Of a DNA stretch of 40,108 nucleotides, positions 24,678 through 33,350 are shown piece by piece. The notes beneath the pieces were generated by a model, which saw nothing but the letters and a program-made list of their open reading frames with translations, was not told the DNA's origin and did no database searches. The number at the start of each line of letters is the position of its first letter. Position 1 is the stretch's first letter. Origin of the DNA: an uncultured Eubacterium sp. (GTDB taxonomy: Bacteria > Bacillota > Clostridia > Lachnospirales > Lachnospiraceae); contig CAJOPH010000065.1 in assembly GCA_905236805.1 (NCBI GenBank), positions 1-40,108 of the forward strand. The letters are read 5' to 3'. The translations under genes were made by a program, and so were the position numbers.

Positions 24678-25631
24678 ATGGGTAAATACGTGATAAAGAG
24701 GGTGCTGCTGCTCATACCCACGATATTCATCGTGTGTGCGATAGTGTTCATCCTCATGAGGATGATGCCGGGCGACGCGGTGGATATCATCATGGTGCGC
24801 CTTAGGAATTCGGGAAAGAGCGCCGATGAGGATGTGGTCCGCGCGATGATGGGGTTGGACGTACCCCCCGTAGAGCAGTTTTTCAACTGGTTTTTAGGAG
24901 TGCTGCACCTGGATCTGGGCGACTCCTTCTTCCAAAACGGCGGGGTTGCCTCCATCATAGGAAGGCAGCTTCCCATCAGCCTGGAGCTGGGACTGATCAG
25001 CCTGATACTGGCAAACCTTATATCCATACCGCTGGGCCTTTTTTGCGCGGCAAAGCAGGACTCTTTGGCAGATTATCTGCTCAGGGTTTTTGCGGTGTTT
25101 TTCATGTCGGTTCCCATGTTCTGGCTGGCCACGCTGGTGCTCTTTTATCCGGCGAAGTGGTGGGAGTATTCGCCTGAGGTTACCTACTATTCCCTCATCG
25201 AAAACCCCGTGAAAAATATGTCAATGTTTCTGGTGCCCGGGATACTGGGGGCGCTGGGACAGGCAGGGACCCAGCTTAGGATCACGCGTACCATGGTGCT
25301 CGACACATTAAGGCAGGACTACATAAGGACAGCCTACGCCAAGGGCGTAAGCCAGAGAGACGTCCTTTTCAGGCATGCCTTCAGGAACGCCATGATACCC
25401 GTTATCACGGTGGTGGGAGGATCGATCAGCGCCCTGGTGGGAGGAAATGTGATCCTGGAAAATATATTTAACATCCCCGGGATAGGGCAGCAGCTGGTCA
25501 CATCCCTGGGCTACAGGGATTTTCCCATGGTCGAGGGGTGCGTGCTCATCATGTCGCTTTTCGTCATGGTGGTAAACCTCATCATAGACCTTGCGTACAA
25601 GTGGATAGACCCAAGGGTTACGTTTGATTAA
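24678..25631 (+). CDS. Peptide ABC transporter permease (OppB/DppB type)
   Basis: A 317-residue integral membrane subunit with about six helices. It has the OppB-type N-terminus KYVIKRVLLLIPTIFIV and the RMMPGDAVD motif. The EAA loop contacting the ATPases is seen in RQDYIRTAYAKGVSQRDVLF, followed by HAFRNAMIPV. The ATG at 24678 is preferred over the track start because AAGGAGGG lies just upstream and the upstream extension duplicates the OppF reading. It pairs with the next permease. Confidence 0.94.
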   Translation: MGKYVIKRVLLLIPTIFIVCAIVFILMRMMPGDAVDIIMVRLRNSGKSADEDVVRAMMGLDVPPVEQFFNWFLGVLHLDLGDSFFQNGGVASIIGRQLPISLELGLISLILANLISIPLGLFCAAKQDSLADYLLRVFAVFFMSVPMFWLATLVLFYPAKWWEYSPEVTYYSLIENPVKNMSMFLVPGILGALGQAGTQLRITRTMVLDTLRQDYIRTAYAKGVSQRDVLFRHAFRNAMIPVITVVGGSISALVGGNVILENIFNIPGIGQQLVTSLGYRDFPMVEGCVLIMSLFVMVVNLIIDLAYKWIDPRVTFD

Positions 25632-25645
25632 GGGAGGGGGATACA

Positions 25646-26569
25646 ATGAAATTCTGGAAAGAACTGTTCAAGAAAAAGACCCTCTCAGGAGTGTGCTTCA
25701 TATTCCTCATCGTGATCCTTTTGGTAGGGGTGTTTGCCGACCAGCTTGCGCCATACAAGATGTCATACGGCATACTCCCGTCTGACCTTATGAACAGGTT
25801 AAAGCCCCCCGGCACCCCGGGGCACATCCTGGGGACCGATGTATCGGGAGTAGACCTTTTGTCATACATGATATACGGGGCGAGGACCTCTGTCATACTC
25901 TGCGTGTGCTGTACGGTGCTTTCGACCCTGATATCCGTGGTGCTGGGGATCTTATCGGCGGTATTGGGCGGGGTGTTCGACCTGATTTTCCAGAGGGTGG
26001 TGGACGCCTTCGGGTGCATCCCCCAGATGCTGCTGCTGCTGCTTTTGATGGCGATGCTGGGCAACGGCATCCCCCAGATGATAGCGGCCCTTGCGATACC
26101 GGCAGGCATAGGGGGATCTAGGATGGTAAGGTCAGCGGCCTTTGCCGTCAAGGATTCGGGATACTGCAAGAATTCAGACCTTCTCGGCGGAGGGTTTATA
26201 TGGAAGAGTGTAAAGCACGTCCTTCCAAACATCATGCCCCTTATCATCATATCGGCGGCAGGCCAGCTGGGGGGCGTGGTCATGATGGAGGCTTCCATGA
26301 ATTTCCTTGGCTATGGTGTGGCACCCGGCACGCCCTCGTGGGGGGTATTGATCACGAACCAGGGAAGGGACCATATGCTGGATGCGGCGTGGATCTGCCT
26401 GGTGCCGGGCATAGCTATCACCCTTCTTACCTTCTGCTCATGCATGTTCGGTGACGGGGTGAGGGATATATTAGATCCCAGGCTCAAAGGCGGTGTAGGC
26501 TCCTACAGCACCAAAAAGCTTGGCAAGGTTTTAGAAAAGCTAAAAAAGAAAGAAGCAATAAATACATAG
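25646..26569 (+). CDS. Peptide ABC transporter permease (OppC/DppC type)
   Basis: The second channel subunit, 307 residues. It starts with an N-terminal helix, then HILGTDVSGVDLLSYMIYGARTS, a close match to the HxLGTDxxGRD signature of OppC/DppC permeases. Here the usual GRD is GVD. Later helices and the GVAPGTPSWGVLI loop fit the family. GGGAGGGG precedes the ATG. Confidence 0.94.
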   Translation: MKFWKELFKKKTLSGVCFIFLIVILLVGVFADQLAPYKMSYGILPSDLMNRLKPPGTPGHILGTDVSGVDLLSYMIYGARTSVILCVCCTVLSTLISVVLGILSAVLGGVFDLIFQRVVDAFGCIPQMLLLLLLMAMLGNGIPQMIAALAIPAGIGGSRMVRSAAFAVKDSGYCKNSDLLGGGFIWKSVKHVLPNIMPLIIISAAGQLGGVVMMEASMNFLGYGVAPGTPSWGVLITNQGRDHMLDAAWICLVPGIAITLLTFCSCMFGDGVRDILDPRLKGGVGSYSTKKLGKVLEKLKKKEAINT

Positions 26570-26602
26570 CATCAAACCTATTATTAAAGGAGGATTTAAC
26601 AA

Positions 26603-28465
26603 ATGAAAGCGATGAAAAAATTCATGTCATTGTTCCTGGCGGCGGCCATGACAGTGTCCCTGGCAGCCTGCGGCGGGGGATCGGACAACGCCTCTTCGGG
26701 CTCGGGTGACGCGGGAGGATCCCAGGGAGGATCCGGTGACGCGCAGACGTCCGTTACCGCCCAGTCAGCGTCCGAGGTAGAGGGCAACACCTCAGAGCCC
26801 CAGTACGGCGGCGAGGTCACCATCTACTATCCCAAATTCTACGACGTGTTCGACCCGGCCATGAGCAATGAATACCAGTACAGCTTCTGGTATGAGACCC
26901 TGTTTACCATTGACTGGGCAAAGGCTGGAGAGTATGATTTCGGACCGGCAGAGACGCCCATCGCCTACATGAAGGGCCAGATTGCCCAGGACACCGGTGA
27001 ATTCGACCAGGAGGCGGGGACCCTTACGGTGAAGATCCGCGACGATGTATATTTCCAGGACGGGTCGCTCTATGACGGCCGTCAGCTTACGGCAGACGAC
27101 GTGGTATGGAGCTACTCCAGGATGCTGGGGTTGAACGGCATGGAGAAGGTAGAGGCAGAGGATGCCATGGCCTTTATCGATGCTGACAAAAACCTCTACA
27201 TGATAGAAAACGTAGAGGCCACAGACGATAACACGGTGGTATTTACATTCAAGAAGGACTTTGCCAATGAGGTGGCCTACCAGAAGTTCCTCAATGTAAA
27301 GATCAATATCGCGGGTGAGGAATGGGATTCCCTCTCCCAGGAAGAGAAAAATGACTGGCACAACGCACAGGGCACAGGTCCCTACATCCTTGCCGACTAC
27401 AAGGCCGACAACAGCATGAAGCTGGTCCGCAATGACAATTATTATGGGACGGATGAAAAATACCCCGAGAACAAGCTCCCCTACATCGACACGATAAACC
27501 TCGTATATATAGCAGATGCTTCCAACATACTGGCGCAGGCAATGTCAGGGGATCTTCAGTGGTTCGGTGAAAACGGAAAGAACGTCCTTTCTGTGGAGCA
27601 GCTTGCCACACTTTCCGATGCGAACGCGGGATATGAATATGTCTACAACAGCTCCACTCCCGTAGCCATAGGCTTCAAAACCAACCAGTCACCCTTCGAT
27701 GACATAAATGTCCGCATAGCCCTCCAGCATGCCATAAACATCGCGGGGATCAGCGAGGCCTTTCTGGGCGTACCCCAGGATCAGGTAGTGATACCGGGTC
27801 TTTGGAGTCCCGACCTTTCCGAGTGGACCACGATAGGCACATGGGATGATGAGACCACATCCGAATATACGTACGATGTGGCTCTGGCCAAGCAGATGCT
27901 CGAGGATGCGGGATATCCCGACGGCTTCGAATTTACCATACAGCTTGACCCCACGGCCAATCAGGACATCTTCACTGAGGCAAAGACCGAGCTTGCGCAG
28001 GTAGGAGTGACCATGAACATCGAGGTAGCTTCCGAGATGATGGAGGCAGTATCAGTCTCCCAGGATCCGGAGGATGAGAGGATGTTCAACGCCATGTATG
28101 GATCCTACGGTGCCTTCGACCTTGCGAACATGATGATAGGTGACAATTCCGCCATGCTCGATGAGACGAACTCCTACGTGACTGATGACCAGGAGGTATT
28201 TGACCTTCTTGCCACCATGCAGCAGGCTGAAACGATAGCCGACCAGACAGATGCCGCAAACCAGCTTGACCAGCTTTTTGCCAAGGCACACTGGGGAATA
28301 TATCTCACGGGCGTACAGCCCTGCACGGACTGGATGAGCAACACCATAGGTGGATACTCAGGACAGAAGGTCTACTATGACCAGAACATGAGGACCATCT
28401 GGGCCAGGCTCTGGGTAGACGGGGCAGGTGGAACGGCTCCCGCCGCGTCAGGGGATGCTCAGTAA
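26603..28465 (+). CDS. Peptide-binding lipoprotein (OppA/DppA, SBP_bac_5 family)
   Basis: Captures the ligand outside the membrane for the permease pair. The 620 residues start with a lipoprotein signal ending in SLAAC, with Cys23 as the lipid-modified residue. A Gly/Ser/Asp-rich spacer of about 40 residues follows, then the SBP_bac_5 fold: GGEVTIYYPKF, KIRDDVYFQDGSLYDGRQLTADDVVWSYSRM and the NVRIALQHAINI motif. The specificity could be peptides or another small solute; the binding pocket cannot be read by eye. AAAGGAGG precedes the ATG and a terminator follows. Confidence 0.94.
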   Translation: MKAMKKFMSLFLAAAMTVSLAACGGGSDNASSGSGDAGGSQGGSGDAQTSVTAQSASEVEGNTSEPQYGGEVTIYYPKFYDVFDPAMSNEYQYSFWYETLFTIDWAKAGEYDFGPAETPIAYMKGQIAQDTGEFDQEAGTLTVKIRDDVYFQDGSLYDGRQLTADDVVWSYSRMLGLNGMEKVEAEDAMAFIDADKNLYMIENVEATDDNTVVFTFKKDFANEVAYQKFLNVKINIAGEEWDSLSQEEKNDWHNAQGTGPYILADYKADNSMKLVRNDNYYGTDEKYPENKLPYIDTINLVYIADASNILAQAMSGDLQWFGENGKNVLSVEQLATLSDANAGYEYVYNSSTPVAIGFKTNQSPFDDINVRIALQHAINIAGISEAFLGVPQDQVVIPGLWSPDLSEWTTIGTWDDETTSEYTYDVALAKQMLEDAGYPDGFEFTIQLDPTANQDIFTEAKTELAQVGVTMNIEVASEMMEAVSVSQDPEDERMFNAMYGSYGAFDLANMMIGDNSAMLDETNSYVTDDQEVFDLLATMQQAETIADQTDAANQLDQLFAKAHWGIYLTGVQPCTDWMSNTIGGYSGQKVYYDQNMRTIWARLWVDGAGGTAPAASGDAQ

Positions 28466-28488
28466 TAAATTAAACCAAAAATGAACAG

Positions 28489-28520
28489 GCGGCTTCGTCG
28501 GGAAGGATGAAGCCGCTTTT
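28489..28520 (+). terminator. Intrinsic terminator of the peptide transporter operon
   Basis: GCGGCTTC pairs with GAAGCCGC (8 bp) around a 12-base loop and is followed by TTTT. It separates the transporter from the flavin reductase. Confidence 0.87.
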
Positions 28521-28576
28521 ATGCACATTTATACTTAGTCCACTGTAATACAATCCAGGGAGGTACAAGAGAAAAA

Positions 28577-30625
28577 ATGAACAGGAGATATGAAGCCCTT
28601 CTGTCACCCCTCAAAGTCAGGGACGTGATATACAGAAACAGGATGCTTTCCACGGCGTCCACACCACATTTCCTTCAGGGAAAGGAGCCCTACCCCACGG
28701 AGAAGATCATCACGCATTTCGCGAACAGGGCCAAAAGCGGGGCGGCCGCCGTGTCGATAAACCATTTCCACACGGACGACATGCCGCTGCACGGAAGATC
28801 CATAGACAATCCCCCCTCGCATTTTAATCTCTACGACATAGAGAACGGCACCTGTCAGAACTACCTCTGTCAGCTGATAGACGCCATACACTTTTACGGG
28901 GCAAAGGCCAACGGCTACATCATGGCAGACCCCGCATGGCTTTCTCCCGACGGGGAAAAACCAGAGCCCCCCATGGGGCCGCCCCCCGGAATGGGACCAA
29001 AAGAGCCCGAAAGCACACAGACAGACTGGGCCCGTTCCGCGGAGGACGACAGTTTCTTTCAGATAGATATATCCTCCATCACCCGCGAACAGATGGATGC
29101 CTACATAAGCAACGTAGCCAGGGAGGCGTCAGACTTAAAGCGCCTGGGATTTGACATCATTTCCATGCACTGCTGCTACCGTCACAGCCCCCACGCAATG
29201 TTCGCGTCACCCCTTACGAATCACAGGACGGATGAGTACGGGGGATCCGTAGAAAACAGGAACAGGTTCCTTATAGAGATATTTACGGCCATAAGGAAGG
29301 AAGTGGGACCTTCCACCCCGCTGGAGATAATATACTCCGTATCAGAGCCCAAGGGCGGCTACACGGTGGAAGATACCATAGAGTTCGCAAAGATGGCGGA
29401 CGGTCTCATAGATATTTTGCATCTTCGTTCGGGGGACATGGATCCCCAGCACCCCCTGGGGTACACCTCCACGGAGGAGAATCCCGCTCCCTACTTGGAG
29501 GAGATGGGAAGGGTCACCAAGGCGGTGCATGACCTTGGGCTTAATATGGTGGTCGCCGCGTCGGCGGGCTTCCAGGATCCGGAGCTGGCGAACAGGGCGG
29601 TAGCCGAAGGAAAGGCAGACCTCATAGGCATGGCCAGGGCATGGATCAACAATACCGACTATGGAAAGAAGGTCTACGAAGGAAGGGGTGAGGACATCAC
29701 GCCTTGCATACGCTGCAACAAATGTCACGTGCCCTGCGGAAAGGATATGTGGAGAAGCTTTTGCTCGGTAAATCCTTTGGTAGGCCTAGAAGACAAGATT
29801 GAACGTATGGTCGACCCACCGAAAGATGTAAAGAAGGTGGCGGTAATAGGAGGAGGCGTAGCCGGCATGGAATACGCAAGGATCGCGGCGCAGCGAGGCC
29901 ACAAGGTTACACTCTTTGAAGCCACAGACGCCTTAGGAGGCCAGCTAAAGCATGCGGATCACGCATCCTTCAAATGGCCGTTAAAGCAGTTCAAGAACTG
30001 GATGATAGCACAGATGGAAAAGGAAGGGGTCGATGTAAGGCTAAATACAAAGGTCTCCCCCGAAGAAATAAGGGACGGGGGATATGACGCCGTGGGCATA
30101 GCCGTAGGGTCTGCCCCGGCAGCGCCTTATCTTCCCGGAATAGATGGAAAAAACGTGCATTATGCCTCACAGATATACGGCGAGCCCGCCAAGAGCCTCT
30201 CTGATGACATCGTTATGATAGGAGGCTCGGACGTCGGCGTGGAGACGGCGCTTTACCTGTGCGAGATGGGCAAGAAGGTAAAGGTGCTTGAAATGGCATA
30301 CGAACTCATAGAGGACGCGCCCCATGCACACTACAAGAACATGGTGCACAATTATTGGATGGCGCAGCCTAATTTCTCATTTCAGTGCGGCGTAAGGGTC
30401 ACCTCCATAGACGAAGGGGGCGTAAATTACACAGACCATAAGGGAAAAGAAGGCAGAGTCAAATGTACGGACGTTCTTTTGGCCATGGGCTCAAAGCCCA
30501 ATACCGATCTTGCGTTCTCCTTTGCGGACACTGCCCCCATCGCCCATGTCCTTGGGGATTGCGAGAGGGCATCCGCGGTGCAGAGGGCCATGAGGACGGC
30601 ATTTTCACTGGCATCTACCCTGTAA
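28577..30625 (+). CDS. Old Yellow Enzyme-type NADH:flavin oxidoreductase (2-enoate reductase family)
   Basis: A 682-residue enzyme with the architecture of 2,4-dienoyl-CoA reductase, 2-enoate reductase and BaiCD-like proteins. It has an N-terminal FMN TIM barrel (1 to about 365), a cysteine cluster for a 4Fe-4S centre (CIRCNKCHVPC at 377-387, then CSVNP), and a C-terminal FAD/NAD(P) domain with VAVIGGGVAGMEYA and MIGGSDVGVETALYL. These enzymes pass hydride from NAD(P)H through FAD and Fe-S to FMN to reduce activated C=C bonds. A Pro/Met-rich insert (PEPPMGPPPGMGPKEPE) near residue 135 is unusual. GGGAGG precedes the ATG. The substrate is unknown; no bile-acid or fatty-acid genes adjoin. Confidence 0.92.
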   Translation: MNRRYEALLSPLKVRDVIYRNRMLSTASTPHFLQGKEPYPTEKIITHFANRAKSGAAAVSINHFHTDDMPLHGRSIDNPPSHFNLYDIENGTCQNYLCQLIDAIHFYGAKANGYIMADPAWLSPDGEKPEPPMGPPPGMGPKEPESTQTDWARSAEDDSFFQIDISSITREQMDAYISNVAREASDLKRLGFDIISMHCCYRHSPHAMFASPLTNHRTDEYGGSVENRNRFLIEIFTAIRKEVGPSTPLEIIYSVSEPKGGYTVEDTIEFAKMADGLIDILHLRSGDMDPQHPLGYTSTEENPAPYLEEMGRVTKAVHDLGLNMVVAASAGFQDPELANRAVAEGKADLIGMARAWINNTDYGKKVYEGRGEDITPCIRCNKCHVPCGKDMWRSFCSVNPLVGLEDKIERMVDPPKDVKKVAVIGGGVAGMEYARIAAQRGHKVTLFEATDALGGQLKHADHASFKWPLKQFKNWMIAQMEKEGVDVRLNTKVSPEEIRDGGYDAVGIAVGSAPAAPYLPGIDGKNVHYASQIYGEPAKSLSDDIVMIGGSDVGVETALYLCEMGKKVKVLEMAYELIEDAPHAHYKNMVHNYWMAQPNFSFQCGVRVTSIDEGGVNYTDHKGKEGRVKCTDVLLAMGSKPNTDLAFSFADTAPIAHVLGDCERASAVQRAMRTAFSLASTL

Positions 30626-30667
30626 AGGTATGACGGGCAGATTATTTATGGGAAAGGAAGAAAGATC

Positions 30668-31264
30668 ATGGCATTTAAAGGTGTGGACAGGTACTTCAAG
30701 GGATATGAAAAAGAAAAGGTCTTATCGCCGAACGGAAGGATGAAGACCAGGTACATCTACAGGGGGGAATACTACAAACTGATCCTCTCGGAAGGAAAAA
30801 GCCCCCAAAAAATAAAGGCCCTGTCCATACTTTACCTCATACTTTACATAGCGGCGACCATTGCCGCGGGCTTTCTTCCCGTGGTGGGAAACATACAGGG
30901 CGTGGGGGCGGTGGGGCTTTTGGCCCTTACCGGCTTTATCCCCGCCCTCTTTTGGGCAGGATCTGTATTAGAGTTTGCCACCTCCCGTAATTACATGGTT
31001 TACCGCAAATATTCCTATGGCATATTAAGGATGCCGAAAGCCATTTCCATCGTGCGCTTCTTTGCCGCAGCGGAGCTGTTTCTAAATGTATTCATTGTGG
31101 CATATTATCACTCAAGGATAGACTCTGTCGCCAATGAGATAATCTTTGCCGCACTCATAGCGGCAAAGCTCGTGTTATCTAACCTCGCACTAAGAGATGT
31201 AAGGCAGATAGATGTGGAGGAAGTCCCTTATGAACTGGTGCCGGAGGAAGAGAGGGAAAGTTAG
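30668..31264 (+). CDS. Small polytopic membrane protein of unknown function
   Basis: A 198-residue protein not recognised as a known family. A charged N-terminus (about 50 residues, with RYIYRGEYYKL) precedes four predicted membrane helices: about 55-75, 80-103, 125-150 and 155-175. It ends in an acidic tail (EEVPYELVPEEERES). GGAAAGGAAG precedes the ATG. It follows the flavin reductase by 42 bases with no terminator, so it is probably co-transcribed and may be its membrane partner (inference only). A weak hairpin plus TTTTTT at 31285-31310 may end this unit. Confidence 0.8.
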   Translation: MAFKGVDRYFKGYEKEKVLSPNGRMKTRYIYRGEYYKLILSEGKSPQKIKALSILYLILYIAATIAAGFLPVVGNIQGVGAVGLLALTGFIPALFWAGSVLEFATSRNYMVYRKYSYGILRMPKAISIVRFFAAAELFLNVFIVAYYHSRIDSVANEIIFAALIAAKLVLSNLALRDVRQIDVEEVPYELVPEEERES

Positions 31265-31300
31265 GTATGATCATTGATAAATAATCATCAAAAAAAATGG

Positions 31301-31329
31301 TTGATTTTTTGTAAAAAATGGTATAAAAT
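31301..31329 (+). promoter_or_regulatory. Promoter of the FMN-binding/Fe-S cluster genes
   Basis: TTGATT (31301-31306), a 17-base spacer and TAAAAT (31324-31329), with an overlapping TATAAA at 31322. It would start near 31336, giving a leader of about 100 bases. Confidence 0.65.
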
Positions 31330-31343
31330 AAAGCGAAATTTTT

Positions 31344-31375
31344 AACGGTGTCTAAATGGGTACCGTTTGTTTTTT
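31344..31375 (+). terminator. Terminator-like hairpin in the leader of the FMN-binding gene
   Basis: AACGGT (31344-31349) pairs with ACCGTT (31362-31367) and is followed by TTTGTTTTTT. It lies between the promoter at 31301 and the coding start at 31440, so it would stop transcription early unless overcome. A second small hairpin, GTTAG/CTAAC (31384-31399), follows. The stem is only 6 bp, so strength is uncertain. Confidence 0.5.
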
Positions 31376-31439
31376 AGGATAAGGTTAGATTTAACTAACT
31401 TTATTGACGAAATATCAATCAATAAAGGAATCGGGTTTT

Positions 31440-32813
31440 ATGAAAAATATCCTTAAGTATTTGAAGATCTTCATTCCGGGAACGGTATCGGTGTGCCTTG
31501 TGGCAGCAGGCGCCCATGCTTTTTGTGCGCCCGACCTTCCTGAAAGGGAAGTCTATGCGTACTCCCTGCTGGACGGGAGCCTTTCCGCGGATGGCGCATC
31601 GTCAGGGGACGCGGTGAACTCGGCCATCAAAGCATCCAAGAAAAAGGTAAAAAGAAAAGAAAAACCCGCACAGAAAAATTCCGGTGAGATTCCTGCTATA
31701 TCTAAGGTGGCAGAGGATTCAAACGCCACATATAAGGACGGGACGTTCAGGGGGTCTGCGCAGGGCTACGGGGGGACGACCACCGTGGATGTGACCATAA
31801 AGAATTCTAAGATAAAGAATATTTCGGTGGTTTCCCATCACGATGACGCCTCGTTTTTTTCAAAAGCCAAACCCCTGCTTTCCCTGATGGTAAAGGAGCA
31901 GACCACGAATGTGGATGCGGTCTCGGGAGCCACGTTCAGTTCGGCCGGGTTGATAGGAGCCACAAGGGCGGCATTAAACAAAGCGAGGGTGGACGGTAAG
32001 GCGGATGAGAGTGACTCATCAGACAAAACGAGCAAAGATTCAGATGACAAAAAATCCAATTCCACGAAAAACAATACTTCCACTTCCATAGAGCTCCCCT
32101 CGAACGCCTCCCCCGGGAATTTCCCGTATGAAGATGGAACCTATGAAGGAGTCGGTGAAGGCTTTGGGGGCGACGTGGTGGTGGATGTGACCATCAAGAA
32201 TCAGACCATCATCGAGATTTCGGTGAAGGAAGCCGCGGATGAGACGCCTGAATATTTTTCAAAAGCCGTTAAAATCCTGGATGCGATATTGGAAAATCAG
32301 GACACGGACGTGGATGCCGTATCGGGAGCCACGTTCAGCTCGAACGGGATACTGGATGCGATAGCGGATGCGCTTTCCAAGGCGCCTAAGATACAGGATA
32401 CCGGTGAATCCGAAGACAAGACAGATACATCCGAAGACGAAACAGGGACGGACGTAGCCGGAGACGCGTCCGGGACTGCACAGACACCTTCCTGTCTTTA
32501 CAATGATGGAGAATATACCGTTACCGTAAGGTGCCGTCCCGATGAGGATGAAGATTTTGATGAATATGAGATAACATTGACCATCACCCTGGAGAATGAC
32601 CATATCACGGATATCTCCGTAGATGATATTTCAGACATGTCAAACAAAGCCTTTGTAAACATGGCTCTGAGGGGAATGAAGGATGGCTTTTTAGGGATAT
32701 CTGATTTAACGGCATATGACGATTCGGCGGTGGATGCGGTTTCCGGCGCCACCTGTTCTTCGGAGAGCCTCAAGGAGGCCGTAAAAGAAGCGTTGGATGA
32801 GGCCGCAAAATAA
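31440..32813 (+). CDS. Exported protein with three FMN-binding domains
   Basis: A 457-residue protein with an N-terminal signal or anchor helix (IFIPGTVSVCLVAAGAHAF), a Lys-rich spacer and three FMN_bind-type domains. Domains 1 (about 97-185) and 2 (about 229-317) share YxDGTxxGxxxGxGG and VDAVSGATFSS. In this family the Thr of SGAT can carry covalently attached FMN, added by ApbE. Domain 3 (about 352-455) lacks the glycine motif, has an acidic insert (RPDEDEDFDEYE) and ends VDAVSGATCSS. The ATG at 31440 has AAAGGA 10 bases upstream; the track start (TTG 31404) does not. It leads a run with the next FMN_bind gene and the membrane Fe-S gene, suggesting electron transfer outside the membrane. 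Confidence 0.88.
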   Translation: MKNILKYLKIFIPGTVSVCLVAAGAHAFCAPDLPEREVYAYSLLDGSLSADGASSGDAVNSAIKASKKKVKRKEKPAQKNSGEIPAISKVAEDSNATYKDGTFRGSAQGYGGTTTVDVTIKNSKIKNISVVSHHDDASFFSKAKPLLSLMVKEQTTNVDAVSGATFSSAGLIGATRAALNKARVDGKADESDSSDKTSKDSDDKKSNSTKNNTSTSIELPSNASPGNFPYEDGTYEGVGEGFGGDVVVDVTIKNQTIIEISVKEAADETPEYFSKAVKILDAILENQDTDVDAVSGATFSSNGILDAIADALSKAPKIQDTGESEDKTDTSEDETGTDVAGDASGTAQTPSCLYNDGEYTVTVRCRPDEDEDFDEYEITLTITLENDHITDISVDDISDMSNKAFVNMALRGMKDGFLGISDLTAYDDSAVDAVSGATCSSESLKEAVKEALDEAAK

Positions 32814-32821
32814 AAACGGCG

Positions 32822-32843
32822 ATTTCTTAACAGTTCTTAAGGG
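32822..32843 (-). repeat. Palindromic intergenic repeat, copy 2
   Basis: On the minus strand this reads TTAAGAACTGTTAAGAAAT (plus 32822-32840), matching the copy at 1085-1103 in 18 of 19 bases. It lies between the two FMN-binding genes, directly upstream of the GTG start and overlapping its ribosome binding site AAGGGG. Confidence 0.65.
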
Positions 32844-32852
32844 GTTAAAGCG

Positions 32853-33350
32853 GTGAAGCAGTTTCTGACAAGATTCATAAATGTGTTTGCGGTGGTTTTC
32901 GCAATCGTTATTTTTAATAAATACGTAGTGGAAGAAACTGAAGGCTACGAGGATAAGAAGGAAAGCATAGAGGCATACAATTCCATCGTGGAGGAGCGCC
33001 TCAAAGCTGATATCGAGAGGCAAAAAGAACTGGAGGGTTCCTCATCGGGGGACGCGTCCGGTAATATGGGCGCGGATTCATCGTCCTTTGACGGCGTTTA
33101 CGAAGGCACCGGGGAGGGCTATGGCGGTTCCGTCACGGTTTCTGTCACCATATCGGGAGGCAAAATATCAAATATAGACATAATATCCGCAAAGGATGAG
33201 GATCCTGAATATTTTTCCATGGCGGTGGGACTTACGGACAAGATCATCTCCGGCCAGACCACGGATGTTGACACTGTTTCGGGTGCCACGTTCTCTTCTT
33301 ATGGGATCATAGACGCCGTAAATGACGCGTTGGGGAATGCCGGGCTATGA
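32853..33350 (+). CDS. Membrane-anchored single-domain FMN-binding protein
   Basis: A 165-residue protein with one N-terminal helix (FLTRFINVFAVVFAIVIF) acting as anchor, a charged helical spacer and one FMN_bind domain (about 80-163). YEGTGEGYGGSVTVSV matches the domain start, and VDTVSGATFSS carries the presumed flavinylation threonine. The start is GTG, with AAGGGG 8 bases upstream. The stop overlaps the next start (ATGA), so it is coupled to the membrane Fe-S protein. The pair resembles NosR/RnfG-like flavin domains working with NapH-like Fe-S proteins, which would pass electrons across the membrane. That role is inferred. Confidence 0.88.
   Translation: MKQFLTRFINVFAVVFAIVIFNKYVVEETEGYEDKKESIEAYNSIVEERLKADIERQKELEGSSSGDASGNMGADSSSFDGVYEGTGEGYGGSVTVSVTISGGKISNIDIISAKDEDPEYFSMAVGLTDKIISGQTTDVDTVSGATFSSYGIIDAVNDALGNAGL

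Noticed and set aside
28577-30625. Bile-acid baiCD gene
   Set aside because: The fold is shared with BaiCD, but no other bai gene is nearby and the enzyme has a distinct insert; only the broad family is supported.
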